In this document: positions 8,255-16,798 of the stretch, piece after piece | Layout: each line of letters starts with the position of its first letter | Position numbering within the stretch: position 1 is the first letter of the stretch | Source: Pandoraea anapnoica | GTDB lineage: Bacteria > Pseudomonadota > Gammaproteobacteria > Burkholderiales > Burkholderiaceae | Length of the DNA: 64,000 bases | Direction: 5' to 3' | Assembly (NCBI RefSeq): GCF_902459765.1 | Contig: NZ_CABPSP010000004.1 | Coordinates: 1 to 64,000 of the forward strand | The notes under the pieces: model-generated | The model's database searches: none | What the model was told of the DNA's origin: nothing | The model's input: only the letters and a program-made list of their open reading frames with translations | Program-made: the position numbers and the translations under genes

Positions 8255-9271
8255 ATGGTTTTGCGTCTCGTCAGGATTGCAGGAGTTACCGCCGCTATGT
8301 CGTTCACGATCGGTGCTTACGGCGCACAAGGCGAATGTCCCGCGCCCCCACCGGGCAACCCCGACATCCGGGCGATGGGCTACTACTCGGACGCTGCCAG
8401 CTCCGTCATCGATCCTAGGCTCAAGGCCGAAAGCGACGCGGCGGCCAAACCGCTGAACGACTTCGCGTCGCATGTCACTAATTCGGCCGATGCATACGCC
8501 CGAACCGCCGACGCGGCCGCCGCACGTTGCGCGTTGACGTGGCTCGATGCGTGGGCCAGCAGCGGCGCGATGCTCGGACGTATGGTGCACGTGAACAACG
8601 ACCAGTCGGACTACATGCGCCAGTGGATCCACGGCGCGCTCGCGTTGGCGTATCTGCGCACGCAAGCGGAGGCGACACCACAGCAGCGCGCGTCCATCGA
8701 GCCGTGGCTGCGCAAATTGTCGTCTGCCAATCTGGCTTACTGGGACAACCTGAAACACAAGCGCAACAATCACTATTACTGGACCGGGATCGGCATCATG
8801 GCGACGGCTGTCGCCACGCGCGACGACGCGTTGTTCAAGGCAGCTCAGAGTATCTTTCGCACTGGCGTCGACGCCATCGAGCCCGATGGCAGTCTGCCGA
8901 TGGAGATGGCGCGCAAGCGTCGCGCGCTGCATTACCACGACTACGCGACGGCACCGCTCGTGATGATGGCCGAGCTGGCGCGTCTTCGCGGCGAAGACTG
9001 GTATTCGTACCGTCAGGGGGCGCTGGAACGCCTCGCCGCACGCGTGGCGGATGGTTACCGCGATCCGGCGTGGTTCAATGCGCAATCCGGTTCGGTACAG
9101 GAGACGGCCAGCCCTAAGGCGTCCAGCGGCTGGGTCGAGTTCTATCGTCTGCGCTCGCCCGATCCCGTTCGGTTCCAGGCGATGCATGAGGCCGGGCCAT
9201 TCCGGGATCCGCGCATGGGGGGTAATCTGACGTTCATGGCCACGAACGGCATCGTGTCGTCGGCGAACTGA
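8255..9271 (+). CDS. Secreted alginate-lyase-family protein (AlgL-like)
   Basis: The 338-residue protein has a signal peptide (MVLRLVRIAGVTAAMSFTIGAYGA, cut before QGECP). A GGGA element lies upstream of the ATG at 8255, which is preferred over a longer frame reaching into the LysR gene. The all-alpha barrel family signatures are NNHYYWTGIGIMATAVA (AlgL: NNHSYW) and RKRRALHYHDYATAPL (AlgL: RALxYHN). In AlgL the Asn-His pair and a Tyr/Arg set carry out beta-elimination of polymannuronate. No alginate biosynthesis genes accompany it here, so the true substrate may be another uronate polysaccharide. It is transcribed alone, 24 bp after the LysR gene, and could be read through from it. Confidence 0.75.
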   Translation: MVLRLVRIAGVTAAMSFTIGAYGAQGECPAPPPGNPDIRAMGYYSDAASSVIDPRLKAESDAAAKPLNDFASHVTNSADAYARTADAAAARCALTWLDAWASSGAMLGRMVHVNNDQSDYMRQWIHGALALAYLRTQAEATPQQRASIEPWLRKLSSANLAYWDNLKHKRNNHYYWTGIGIMATAVATRDDALFKAAQSIFRTGVDAIEPDGSLPMEMARKRRALHYHDYATAPLVMMAELARLRGEDWYSYRQGALERLAARVADGYRDPAWFNAQSGSVQETASPKASSGWVEFYRLRSPDPVRFQAMHEAGPFRDPRMGGNLTFMATNGIVSSAN

Positions 9272-9630
9272 CCGGCTGAAGTCCGTCGTTCTTCCGACGG
9301 GCGTCGCGCGGCACGCTGGAAACGGTGGCACTAACGCACGGTAACAGGGAGGTGCAACTGGCGGGGTTCAGGGCCGGGTCTGCGCTTAACGTTGTGCCGA
9401 AGTCGGTGCACTAGTCGTTAAAGGATCGACCGGACGGTGGAGTTTGCGGGGACGCCTCGTCCGGCGGCCTTGCCAGCGAACATCTTGAGCGGTTGCCCCA
9501 AGGTTTTGTTGGGGAAAGACGCCCCCTTTCGCTACGGGTACGCAAATACCGAAGGCGGAGGGATGTAACGTAAAGCGATGCGCGTTATGGGTGCCAAAGT
9601 GAAGTCTCCACTTACCGATGGAGAACCTTT
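9272..9630. other. Intergenic interval upstream of orphan repeat protein
   Basis: No convincing ORF was found. A CCCCAA/TTGGGG hairpin (9496-9501 / 9509-9514, 7-nt loop) is visible, and the last 60 bp are more A+T-rich and end in GGAGAA 6 nt before the ATG at 9631. The interval probably holds the promoter of that gene. I found no recognisable sigma-70 hexamers at good spacing. Confidence 0.4.
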
Positions 9631-10149
9631 ATGAATCCCTCGACAGTCTCGTCAATGGGTGTTCAGCCACCCGCACTCACCTTGTCTGACACCCAGCCTC
9701 AAGCGCCGACCAAAGAGGACGTCGCCAGTGACTTGGTCAAGGCCAGTCGAGTGAGCTACCAGACGCTCGAACCCGACTACAGCTACCAGCAGCCGAACTA
9801 CCAGCAGCCGAACTACCAGCAGCCGAACTATAACTATTCCGCGCCACACGACCCCAGCGCTCATCCAAACGACGCCGGTCAGCCGGGGGCCGGAGGTGCC
9901 GTTGGGATGTCGGGCGACCTCTTGGCAAAGACGTCACCACAACATGGGAACAATCCGCCTGATGTTAGGCGCTGGTCTGGCGTTGTTGGCAGGGATGACG
10001 GTAGGCCCGTGACTGCGAGCCTATCGGACGCGGTTCAAGAGACGGCTGCCGTGGAGTTCCAACTTAGTTCCGATGGCGCTAACCGCTACGAGTCGGATGA
10101 ACAAGCGTATTGGAATGCACTAAATTCAAGGAACACCTTGAGCAAATGA
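9631..10149 (+). CDS. Orphan hypothetical protein with YQQPN tandem repeats
   Basis: A 172-residue, hydrophilic protein with no signal peptide or membrane segment and no family I recognise. GGAGAA lies 6 nt before the ATG. The N-terminus is rich in Ser, Thr, Gln and Pro (MNPSTVSSMGVQPPALTLSD), a composition seen in type III secreted proteins and harpins but not proof of secretion. Residues 52-66 are three exact copies of YQQPN encoded by a perfect 15-bp tandem repeat, followed by YNYSAP. The remainder is low-complexity and likely disordered. Base composition is lower in GC than its neighbours, which hints at horizontal acquisition. It is flanked by a long non-coding leader and a terminator-like hairpin, so it is probably its own transcription unit. 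Confidence 0.65.
   Translation: MNPSTVSSMGVQPPALTLSDTQPQAPTKEDVASDLVKASRVSYQTLEPDYSYQQPNYQQPNYQQPNYNYSAPHDPSAHPNDAGQPGAGGAVGMSGDLLAKTSPQHGNNPPDVRRWSGVVGRDDGRPVTASLSDAVQETAAVEFQLSSDGANRYESDEQAYWNALNSRNTLSK
9784..9828 (+). repeat. 3 x 15-bp tandem repeat inside orphan gene
   Basis: The unit TACCAGCAGCCGAAC occurs three times in perfect register at 9784, 9799 and 9814, encoding YQQPN each time. The identity at third positions implies recent slippage and possible copy-number variation between strains. Confidence 0.9.
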
Positions 10150-10156
10150 GTAAGTG

Positions 10157-10180
10157 CAAGCCGCCCCTTAAGGCGGCTTG
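10157..10180. terminator. Hairpin between convergent genes
   Basis: CAAGCCGCC (10157-10165) and GGCGGCTTG (10172-10180) form a perfect 9-bp stem with a 6-nt loop, just after the orphan gene stop and before the 3' end of the opposing binding-protein gene. No T-run follows in either direction. Confidence 0.55.
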
Positions 10181-10211
10181 TGCCCGTGTCCCGGAGGTAC
10201 AGCGATTCCGG

Positions 10212-11225
10212 TTATCGCGACGCGCTCTGACGCGTCGCCTGTCCCTTCGCCTCAAGCACGGCGTTGAACGACGTGTCGACGATCTTGCTGACATCGAAGC
10301 GGTTCGGCAGTGCGCCGGTTTGCGTAAGGAAATCGCTCGTGCCCTGATAATCGACCAAGGCTTGCTTGTCGACGGCATCGAGCGTCATGCCCGCCTGACC
10401 GATCCAGTGCCGTGCGACATCGCGATCCAGCCCGGCTTTCTTCGCCCATTGATCGGCATAAACCTCCTTGTGGCTCTCCACCCAGGCACGCGCTTTTTGC
10501 AACCGTGCGAGGAAGTCGGCAATTGCCGCGTGCTTCGTACTGACCGACGGCGCATATGCCGCGACGCTGCTCAGACCCGGCATCAGATTGCGCGCAGTGA
10601 TGATAGGACGCGCCCCGTTGTGCACGACTTGCTGCGAGATGTACGGCTCCCAGACGGGGAACGCGTCGATAGCGCCATTGGGCAGCGCGACTGCGGCGTC
10701 GACCGGCATGAGTTTGACGAATTGGACGTAATCAGTCGGCAGTCCGGCTTTCTCCAACGCGCGCAGCGTCAGTTGCTGACTCCACGCGCCCGGCCAGTAG
10801 GCGACCTTTTTACCCTTGAGATCCTGGATCGATTTGACGGGCGAATCCTTCGGCACGAGTAGTGCAATCGTGTCCGGGTTCTGACGCGAGATGGCGATCA
10901 GTTTGACCGGCGCGCCTTTCGCGGCGAGGAACAGAAAGCCCGAGTCGCCGAGGAAGCCGAGATCCAGCGCTCCGGCGTTAAGACCTTCGGCCACCGGCGC
11001 GGCCGACTGGAAGTGTTTCCATTCGACTTGATAGTTCGCCCCTTCGAGTGCGCCTGAAGCCTCCATCGAGGCCCGCACGTTGTAGTAGTTCTGATCCCCG
11101 ACGCGCAACGTGACGCCTTGCGCATTCGCCACATCGGCGTGCATGACACCGAACGCCGTGAAAGCAGACAGAGAGAGGGCGGGAACGGCAAAGCGGGCGC
11201 GACGAATCCAGCGCAGCAACATCAT
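10212..11225 (-). CDS. SsuA/NMT1-type periplasmic sulfonate-binding protein
   Basis: The 337-residue ABC solute-binding protein has a signal peptide (FAVPALSLSAFTAFGVMHADVANAQG). Characteristic strings are LRVGDQNYYNVRASMEASG near the N-terminus, WKHFQSAAPVAEGLNAGALD, LGFLGDSGFLFLAAKGAPVKL, and VKSIQDLKGKKVAYWPGAW. These match the aliphatic sulfonate/taurine binding family. AGGT is upstream of the double ATG (11225/11222). It follows an SsuD-like monooxygenase by 55 bp on the same strand, supporting a role in organosulfur scavenging. No permease or ATPase gene lies nearby, so it must use a transporter encoded elsewhere or act as an alternative receptor. Confidence 0.85.
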   Translation of the reverse strand: MMLLRWIRRARFAVPALSLSAFTAFGVMHADVANAQGVTLRVGDQNYYNVRASMEASGALEGANYQVEWKHFQSAAPVAEGLNAGALDLGFLGDSGFLFLAAKGAPVKLIAISRQNPDTIALLVPKDSPVKSIQDLKGKKVAYWPGAWSQQLTLRALEKAGLPTDYVQFVKLMPVDAAVALPNGAIDAFPVWEPYISQQVVHNGARPIITARNLMPGLSSVAAYAPSVSTKHAAIADFLARLQKARAWVESHKEVYADQWAKKAGLDRDVARHWIGQAGMTLDAVDKQALVDYQGTSDFLTQTGALPNRFDVSKIVDTSFNAVLEAKGQATRQSASR

Positions 11226-11280
11226 GACACCTATGAAAAGCGATTGAAAAGAGAACGAAGAGGAGAGGGCGCGACGCGAG

Positions 11281-12369
11281 TCACGCCGCCTGAGGCGTGC
11301 GCTGCCGGTCGAGTTCGGCGATATGGCGGCGGATGGCGGGAATCAGCGATTCGCCGTAGCGGATCGTGTCTCCGAGCGGGTCGAAGCCGCGAATGAGGAA
11401 CGTGTCGACGCCAAGGGTGTAGTAGCGGCCCAGCGCTTGCGCCACCTGTTCTGGCGTGCCGACGAGTGCTGTCGAATTCCAGCGCGCGCCCGTCGCTTTT
11501 GCGACGCCCATCCACAGCCGTTCGTCCACGACGTCGCCGCGTTGAGCGGCGGCCAGCAGACGCTGCGACCCGACGTTCTCGGGCGCGTCGGCGCGAAGCC
11601 CAAGGCTCGCGCGCGTTGCCTTGACCTGACGCAGCACGTCATCGGCCCGCGCCCATGCTTGTGCTTCCGTGTCGGCGACGATCGGGCGGAACGAGATCGA
11701 GAAGCGCGGCTTGCGGCCGTAGCGTTGCGCAGCGGTGCGTACGCGGTTGATCAGCGACTCGACAGCGTCGAGCGGCTCGCCCCACAGCATGTACGTATCG
11801 GCGTGGCGTGCCGCGACATCGATGGCCGCATCGGACGCACCGCTGAAGTAAATCGGGATGTGCGGCTTCTGCCACGTCTGTACGGCGGGCGAGGCTTGTT
11901 CGAAGCGATAGTGCTCGCCGTCGAAGTCGACGGGACTGTCTGCGGTCCAGATGCGCTTGAGGGCGTCGAGGTATTCGTTGGTGCGCGTGTAGCGCGCGTC
12001 GTGATCGAGGAAGTCGCCATCGCGGCGCAGATCGGCGTCGTTCCCACCGGAGACGACGTTCAGCGCCACGCGGCCGCGCGAGAACTGGTCGAGCGTGGCG
12101 AGTTGACGGGCCGCGAGCGGTGCCGAGATGACCCCGGGACGGTAAGCGAGCAGAATCCCCAATCGTTGCGTCGCTGCGGCGACGTGGCTACTGACGAGGC
12201 TGCCTTCGGGGCCGTTCGAGAAGTAGCCGATGAGCGCGCGGTCGAAACCGGCCGTCTCATGGGCCTGCGCCATGCGCGTAATGAACGTGGGGTCGATGGC
12301 CGCGCCCGTGGGTTGATCGACTTCGGACCCCGGCGCCGCCGTGATCATCCCGATAATTTCTACGCTCAT
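11281..12369 (-). CDS. SsuD-like FMNH2-dependent alkanesulfonate monooxygenase (LLM class)
   Basis: The 362-residue bacterial luciferase-like flavin monooxygenase starts at the ATG at 12369 (GGAG 9 nt upstream), and the conserved N-terminus begins immediately (MSVEIIGMI). Family features include AHETAGFDRALIGYFSN, LLAYRPGVISAPLAARQLATL, FSRGRVALNVVSGGND and a C-terminal GTPEQVAQALGRYYTLGVDT. SsuD-type enzymes use reduced FMN and O2 to split C-S bonds of sulfonates to aldehyde and sulfite. It lies just upstream of the sulfonate-binding protein on the same strand, so substrate capture and desulfonation are paired. A flavin reductase (SsuE) is not encoded here. The exact substrate is not determinable, and related LLM enzymes attack sulfones or other ligands. 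Confidence 0.85.
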   Translation of the reverse strand: MSVEIIGMITAAPGSEVDQPTGAAIDPTFITRMAQAHETAGFDRALIGYFSNGPEGSLVSSHVAAATQRLGILLAYRPGVISAPLAARQLATLDQFSRGRVALNVVSGGNDADLRRDGDFLDHDARYTRTNEYLDALKRIWTADSPVDFDGEHYRFEQASPAVQTWQKPHIPIYFSGASDAAIDVAARHADTYMLWGEPLDAVESLINRVRTAAQRYGRKPRFSISFRPIVADTEAQAWARADDVLRQVKATRASLGLRADAPENVGSQRLLAAAQRGDVVDERLWMGVAKATGARWNSTALVGTPEQVAQALGRYYTLGVDTFLIRGFDPLGDTIRYGESLIPAIRRHIAELDRQRTPQAA

Positions 12370-12444
12370 GAGTGCACTCCATACAGGCAAAGTGCGAGCG
12401 TAGCGGGCGTAGGGCTCGCCGTGAACGAAGGAAATCGGGATACG

Positions 12445-12465
12445 TTATGCGGCGAGGCGGCATAA
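12445..12465. promoter_or_regulatory. TTATGC-n9-GCATAA inverted repeat upstream of ssuD-like gene
   Basis: TTATGC (12445-12450) and GCATAA (12460-12465) flank a GC-rich centre in the 140-bp gap between the D-threonine aldolase-type gene and the monooxygenase. It is about 75 bp upstream of the latter's start. It could be an operator or a small attenuator stem; the assignment is tentative. Confidence 0.35.
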
Positions 12466-12509
12466 GCATCGCTGGCGCGTAGCGCGGTCTTTACGTTGTG
12501 ATGCGGTGC

Positions 12510-13667
12510 TTACCAGCCATGCAGACGCGGCCATGTTGCGACATCGCGATCCGGATCGATGGCGTGGTACTCGGGAAACTGTGCACCCGTCGCGCACGCA
12601 TGATTCGGCAGAATGCGCAGTAGCGTGCCGATGGGGAAGCGGGCCACGATGTCCGGGTCGGCTTCGCCCTCGCGCGACAGAATGCCGTGCTCCTGATTCG
12701 CACCGCTCAGTACATAACCGGGCACGACGCTGCCGTCGATGCGGCAGACCTGCCCGTAACCGAAGTCGCGCTTCTGCTTTTGCGTGCCCCGGTCGCGGCT
12801 CATGGCCATCCAGCCAGCGTCGACGATGGCCCAGCCTTTGTCGGCCTGATGCCCGATCACGGTCGTGAGTACGCTCAGCGCCAGCTCGTCCGTCGTGCAC
12901 ACGCCGACGTTATGCATCACCAGATCGAAGAACACATACACCCCGGCGCGGACTTCCGTCACGCCCTCGAGGTGTTCGGCTGCGAGCGCGGTGGGCGTCG
13001 AGCCGACGCTCACGACCAGACACGGCAGACCGGCATCGCGCAGACGCGTCGCAGCCAGCACGCAGCCCGCGCGCTCCTGTTCGGCGATGGCGGCGAGCGC
13101 TTCGGGCGTGTCGAAGTCATAGCTCGAACCGGCATGCGTCATGACGCCACCGAGCGCCGCGCCGCCGTCGTGCAGCACGCGGGCGACGTCGATCAGTGCG
13201 TCTTCATTGGGACGGATGCCCGACCGGTGTCCGTCTGTATCGATCTCGATCCAGACGTCGAACGTCTCACCGTACTCGGCCCCGAAGGCGACGATGGCCT
13301 GGGCCGATGCCACGCTGTCCGTGATGATCTTCAGGTCGCAACCCCGGCGCCGCAACGCCAGCGCCGCGGGCAGCTTGCTCGCGACCATGCCCACGGCATA
13401 AAGAATGTCGGTGACGCCGTCGTCGAAAAAGCGCGCGGCTTCTTTGAGCGTGGACACCGTGACGCCCGACGCGCCTGCTTCGATCTGCGCATGCGCGACC
13501 TCCACGCACTTGCTGGTTTTGACGTGCGGCCGGAATCGCACGCCGAGCGCGTCCATGCGCGATTGCATGCGGCGGATGTTTTGTTGCATGCGCGGCACGT
13601 CGATAACGGCGGCGGGCGTTTCCAGCGTTTGCAACGACGCGAGCGGAACAGTGTGGATCGAAGTCAT
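12510..13667 (-). CDS. DSD1-family PLP enzyme (D-threonine aldolase / D-serine dehydratase type)
   Basis: The 385-residue fold-III (alanine-racemase-like) PLP enzyme carries the PLP-lysine in RPHVKTSKCVEVA near residue 50. Other features are ETFDVWIEIDTDGHRSGI, GVMTHAGSSYDFDTP, VSVGSTPTA for phosphate binding, and the C-terminal metal site ILPNHACATG whose His and Cys bind the activating divalent cation. Members cleave D-threonine and other beta-hydroxy-D-amino acids or dehydrate D-serine; sequence alone does not decide which. It starts 11 bp after the HAD phosphatase gene and is co-transcribed with it, with a divergent LysR gene at 14452 as probable regulator. Length is usual for the family. 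Confidence 0.88.
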   Translation of the reverse strand: MTSIHTVPLASLQTLETPAAVIDVPRMQQNIRRMQSRMDALGVRFRPHVKTSKCVEVAHAQIEAGASGVTVSTLKEAARFFDDGVTDILYAVGMVASKLPAALALRRRGCDLKIITDSVASAQAIVAFGAEYGETFDVWIEIDTDGHRSGIRPNEDALIDVARVLHDGGAALGGVMTHAGSSYDFDTPEALAAIAEQERAGCVLAATRLRDAGLPCLVVSVGSTPTALAAEHLEGVTEVRAGVYVFFDLVMHNVGVCTTDELALSVLTTVIGHQADKGWAIVDAGWMAMSRDRGTQKQKRDFGYGQVCRIDGSVVPGYVLSGANQEHGILSREGEADPDIVARFPIGTLLRILPNHACATGAQFPEYHAIDPDRDVATWPRLHGW

Positions 13668-13678
13668 GGCGATGAATC

Positions 13679-14344
13679 TCAGGCGGTGGCGTGGAAGTGG
13701 CGAAGCCAGTCGAGCGCAGGTCCAAGCGTAGGCGCTTCGCTGTCGGGCGCGGGCGCGCCGTCGGGACGGGACAGGCCGACACGGTTATGCCAGAACGTGC
13801 GCAAGCCAACGGCCGACGTGCCGAAGAGGTCGTAACCGGAGCCGGCGACGAAGGCTGCATCGCTGGCGTCGACACCGAGCCTGTCGAGCGCCAGACGATA
13901 CGGACGCGGGTCGGGTTTGTAGAACCCGGCTTCCTCCGACGTCACCACGACGTCCCAGTCGATGCCGAGCAACCCGGCGGCCTGATGCCCGAGCGTCTTC
14001 GAACAATTCGTGACGACACCCAGTTTGCAGTGCGGGCGAAGCGCCTGCAGCAACTCGCGTACGCCATCCCAGGCGGGAAGCGTCAGCCACTCGGCTTCGA
14101 GCGCAAGAGGTGCTGACGACGGCAGGCCGACGTGCGCTGCCGCCTCGCGCACCAGTTGTTCGTAGCTCACATACGCGCCGCAGCCGTAGGTACGTCGCAG
14201 ATACTCGGCGCGCCACGTTCGGCCCGCAGTTTCGCTACCGGCGGCGCGGTTCCATACGGTCCACGAGTCGAGCAGCGCCGTCAGAAGATCGAAGAGCACG
14301 GCGCGCGGCCAGCCGGTCTCGCGGGCGGGGGATGTGTCGGACAT
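13679..14344 (-). CDS. HAD-superfamily hydrolase (haloacid dehalogenase-like)
   Basis: A 221-residue enzyme starting at the ATG at 14344, with GAGG 7-10 nt upstream. Motif I is FDLLTALLDSW with nucleophile Asp19; the second Asp of phosphatases is replaced (DLLTA), as in L-2-haloacid dehalogenase-type members. Motif II is VVTNCSKTLG, motif III the Lys in GFYKPDPRPY, and motif IV FVAGSGYDLFGTSAVG. A helical cap lies between motifs I and II. Dehalogenase, phosphatase or other hydrolase activity is possible. It is translated just ahead of the D-threonine aldolase-type enzyme, suggesting the two act on related metabolites, perhaps beta-hydroxy amino acids or their phosphates. This is inference. 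Confidence 0.88.
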   Translation of the reverse strand: MSDTSPARETGWPRAVLFDLLTALLDSWTVWNRAAGSETAGRTWRAEYLRRTYGCGAYVSYEQLVREAAAHVGLPSSAPLALEAEWLTLPAWDGVRELLQALRPHCKLGVVTNCSKTLGHQAAGLLGIDWDVVVTSEEAGFYKPDPRPYRLALDRLGVDASDAAFVAGSGYDLFGTSAVGLRTFWHNRVGLSRPDGAPAPDSEAPTLGPALDWLRHFHATA

Positions 14345-14406
14345 GACAACCTCTTTCGTTGTGGTTTTGCGTGAGATGACTGGACGCAGTGTAGGAAGGA
14401 TAGGGC

Positions 14407-14429
14407 GTGCCGTGGTTAAATTACGGCAC
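14407..14429. promoter_or_regulatory. LysR-type operator between HAD/DSD operon and LysR gene
   Basis: GTGCCGT (14407-14413), a 9-bp A+T-rich centre and ACGGCAC (14423-14429) make a perfect 7-bp dyad in the 107-bp divergent region. The layout fits the T-N11-A LysR binding motif. It lies 23 bp upstream of the lysR start, so autoregulation is likely. Confidence 0.6.
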
Positions 14430-14451
14430 ATCAAACATTAAGTTCAGGTGA

Positions 14452-15426
14452 ATGATTCAGATCGAAGACCTGCGTCTGATCGAGGCGCTGTCGCAGTCGG
14501 CATCGCTGAGTGCGGCGGCGCGCATGCTCAACGTGACGCCGCCCGCGTTGTCTGCCCGTCTGCGAAAACTCGAAGCGTTGCTCGGGCTGGCGCTCGCGAC
14601 ACGCACCTCGCGTCAGCTCAGCCTGACGGCCGAAGGCGAGCGTCTGGCCCGCGAAGGCTCGGCGTTACTCGCGCAACTGGACGCGCTGCCCGAATCGTTT
14701 CGACGTGAAGACAAGCGCCTTACGGGCTCGCTACGTATTTCGGCCCCGTTCGGTTACGGACGGCACCACGTGGCCCCGGTGCTCGCGCGCTTCGGGCTGT
14801 TGCATCCGGATCTGAAGTTGCAACTGGAACTGCGTGAAACCCCGTGGCCGGACAAACACGACTCGGATGCCGTCATTCATGTGGGTGCGGTGCGCGATTC
14901 GTCGTGGATTGCCCGGCCGCTTGCGCCTAACGACCGCTGGCTGTGTGCGAGTCCCGCTTATCTACAGCGACACGGCACACCGACTGAGCCGCACGCGCTG
15001 CTACAGCATCGCTGCATCTGCATTCGGGAGAACGACGAGGACGCTTCGTTGTGGCGGTTTCGACGTCGGACGAAGACATCTGCCAAAGGCGCACCTGCGA
15101 CGTCCCGGCGTGCCCCGACACGCGACAGTGTGCGCGTGGTGCCTGCGTACACGACCAACGACGGCAGCGTCGCGCGGGAGTGGTCGGAGCAGGGACTGGG
15201 ACTGGTGTTGCGTTCCGAGTGGGACACGCGCGACGCTGTAGCAGCGGGACGTCTCGTGCGCGTGCTCGCAGACTGGGAATTCGACAGCGCACCCGTCACG
15301 CTGCTGGTGCCAACGCGTCGCGGGCGCACCGCACGTCTGCAGGCGCTGATGGCCTTTCTCGAGGATGCGCTGGCGACGTCGGCAACTGTGCGCCGTCCTA
15401 CACGTTCCGCTCGCGCGGGTCGCTGA
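14452..15426 (+). CDS. LysR-family regulator, divergent from HAD/DSD operon
   Basis: A 324-residue protein with the HTH at DLRLIEALSQSASLSAAARML followed by VTPPALSARLRKLE, then LALATRTSRQLSLTAEGERLA. The effector domain begins at GSLRISAPFGYGRHHVAPVLARF, a CrgA/DmlR-type sequence. AGGTG lies just ahead of the ATG. A perfect 7-bp dyad in the divergent gap is its likely operator. The C-terminus is basic (RRPTRSARAGR) and slightly longer than usual. Probable target: the HAD/D-threonine aldolase-type operon; the inducer is unknown. Confidence 0.9.
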   Translation: MIQIEDLRLIEALSQSASLSAAARMLNVTPPALSARLRKLEALLGLALATRTSRQLSLTAEGERLAREGSALLAQLDALPESFRREDKRLTGSLRISAPFGYGRHHVAPVLARFGLLHPDLKLQLELRETPWPDKHDSDAVIHVGAVRDSSWIARPLAPNDRWLCASPAYLQRHGTPTEPHALLQHRCICIRENDEDASLWRFRRRTKTSAKGAPATSRRAPTRDSVRVVPAYTTNDGSVAREWSEQGLGLVLRSEWDTRDAVAAGRLVRVLADWEFDSAPVTLLVPTRRGRTARLQALMAFLEDALATSATVRRPTRSARAGR

Positions 15427-15431
15427 AGCGC

Positions 15432-16751
15432 TCAGGCCGTTTGATGGGAGAGTCGCGCGCTGACGGTGCGTGCCCGGTTGGCCAGCACGCTGCACAGCAC
15501 GAGCAGGATCGCCGTCATGAAGAACACCGCCGGGAGTCCGAACATCACGGCGATCTGGCCGCCGATGATCGGACCGATGACCTGCCCGCTGAATTGCGCC
15601 GATTGCAGATATCCGAGCAGCTTGCCGGTGCTGCGCTCGTCCACGGCGTGACGCGCTAGCTTGCCGATGGCGGGCAGCAGACCGGCCAGCGTCATCCCCA
15701 TCAGCACGCGCAGCACAGCCAACTGCCACCACTCGGTGACGAACGCCTGTGGAATCATCACCAGCGCGGTTGCGATCAGACACCCGACGATCACGCGCCA
15801 ACTGCCTACGCGGTCCGCCAGCGCTCCGAGCTTCGCGGCCGTCAACATGCTGCCCAGCGCGGAACTGGCCATCACCACACCGGCCACACGCGTGAGGTGC
15901 GCACCGTCCACACCCAACTGTCCGATGTAGACGGTAATGATCGGCTCGATGGACATGTTGGCGAGCAGCACCATCATGCCGGTGAACAGGATGGCGGCGA
16001 TGATGCCCACGCGCGCACGGGGCATGGGCGCGGTCGTACCCGGTGTGGCTTTGCGTTTGCTGTCGCACGTGCGGTCGAAGTCTTCGCGCACGCCGAAGAC
16101 GGTGAGCAGCGCCGTGATCGAGATCATGCCCGCACAGGCGAAGAACGTGCCGCGAATGCCGAGCAACGGCGGCAACAGACCGCCGATTAGCGGCCCGGTC
16201 AGATTCCCTGCGAGTGCGCCGGTAGAGAGTACGCCCAGCGCCCAGCCTGCACGATCGCGCGGCGCTTGCGTGCCGATCATCACGGTGGAAGCCGACGCGT
16301 AACCGCCGATCAGTCCAGTCAACAAACGCAACGCGACGAGTTGATATACGTTGTGCGCAATACCGATGAGCGACGTCACGATCACCATGCCGACGGCGGC
16401 GCGAATCAGCATCGGCCGACGCCCGAAGCGGTCGGCCAGATGTCCCCAGATCGGCGCGGTCACAGCGGTGCCGAGAAACGTCGCACTGAACGCGACACCG
16501 GACCACTGGATCACCGCTGACTCCGGCGCGACGCCGAGTTGCTTGACGTACAGCGGCAGGAACGGCAGCAGCATGCTGAGTCCGGCCAGCGTCGTGAACG
16601 AGCCGAAGACACAGATGGCGAGGTTACGTTGCCAGTAGCGGTGGTTTCGTTCGGTGTAACTGGCGGTAGGGGAACTGGATTCGGACGGGGGATTCACAAA
16701 AGCCTCTGAATTTCGCAATGCCCGCGCGACTCGGGGCATCGACATCCGCAT
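15432..16751 (-). CDS. MFS efflux transporter (DHA1-like)
   Basis: A 439-residue major facilitator with about 12 membrane segments. The loop 2-3 motif A is GHLADRFGRRP, and a second degenerate copy is KLGALADRVGS in the C-terminal half. The motif C-like stretch LSTGALAGNLTGPLIGG in TM5 is typical of drug/H+ antiporters. In-frame ATGs at 16751, 16745 and 16739 all give the same membrane domain after a 40-residue polar N-terminus, and none has a strong Shine-Dalgarno. It lies 47 bp downstream of a LysR gene on the same strand and is probably co-transcribed with it. Substrate unknown; multidrug or metabolite export is likely from the family. Confidence 0.88.
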   Translation of the reverse strand: MRMSMPRVARALRNSEAFVNPPSESSSPTASYTERNHRYWQRNLAICVFGSFTTLAGLSMLLPFLPLYVKQLGVAPESAVIQWSGVAFSATFLGTAVTAPIWGHLADRFGRRPMLIRAAVGMVIVTSLIGIAHNVYQLVALRLLTGLIGGYASASTVMIGTQAPRDRAGWALGVLSTGALAGNLTGPLIGGLLPPLLGIRGTFFACAGMISITALLTVFGVREDFDRTCDSKRKATPGTTAPMPRARVGIIAAILFTGMMVLLANMSIEPIITVYIGQLGVDGAHLTRVAGVVMASSALGSMLTAAKLGALADRVGSWRVIVGCLIATALVMIPQAFVTEWWQLAVLRVLMGMTLAGLLPAIGKLARHAVDERSTGKLLGYLQSAQFSGQVIGPIIGGQIAVMFGLPAVFFMTAILLVLCSVLANRARTVSARLSHQTA

Positions 16752-16798
16752 ACCGTAAGGCAACGCAAGCGTGACTTGACGACGGAGATCTGCCGAGT

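Noticed and set aside
9784-9828. Possible short CRISPR-like or satellite repeat
   Set aside because: Contiguous 15-bp units in frame within a coding gene, no spacers; a coding tandem repeat.
12445-12465. Intrinsic terminator after the D-threonine aldolase-type gene
   Set aside because: The dyad lacks a T-run and its centre is unmatched; described only as a possible operator.
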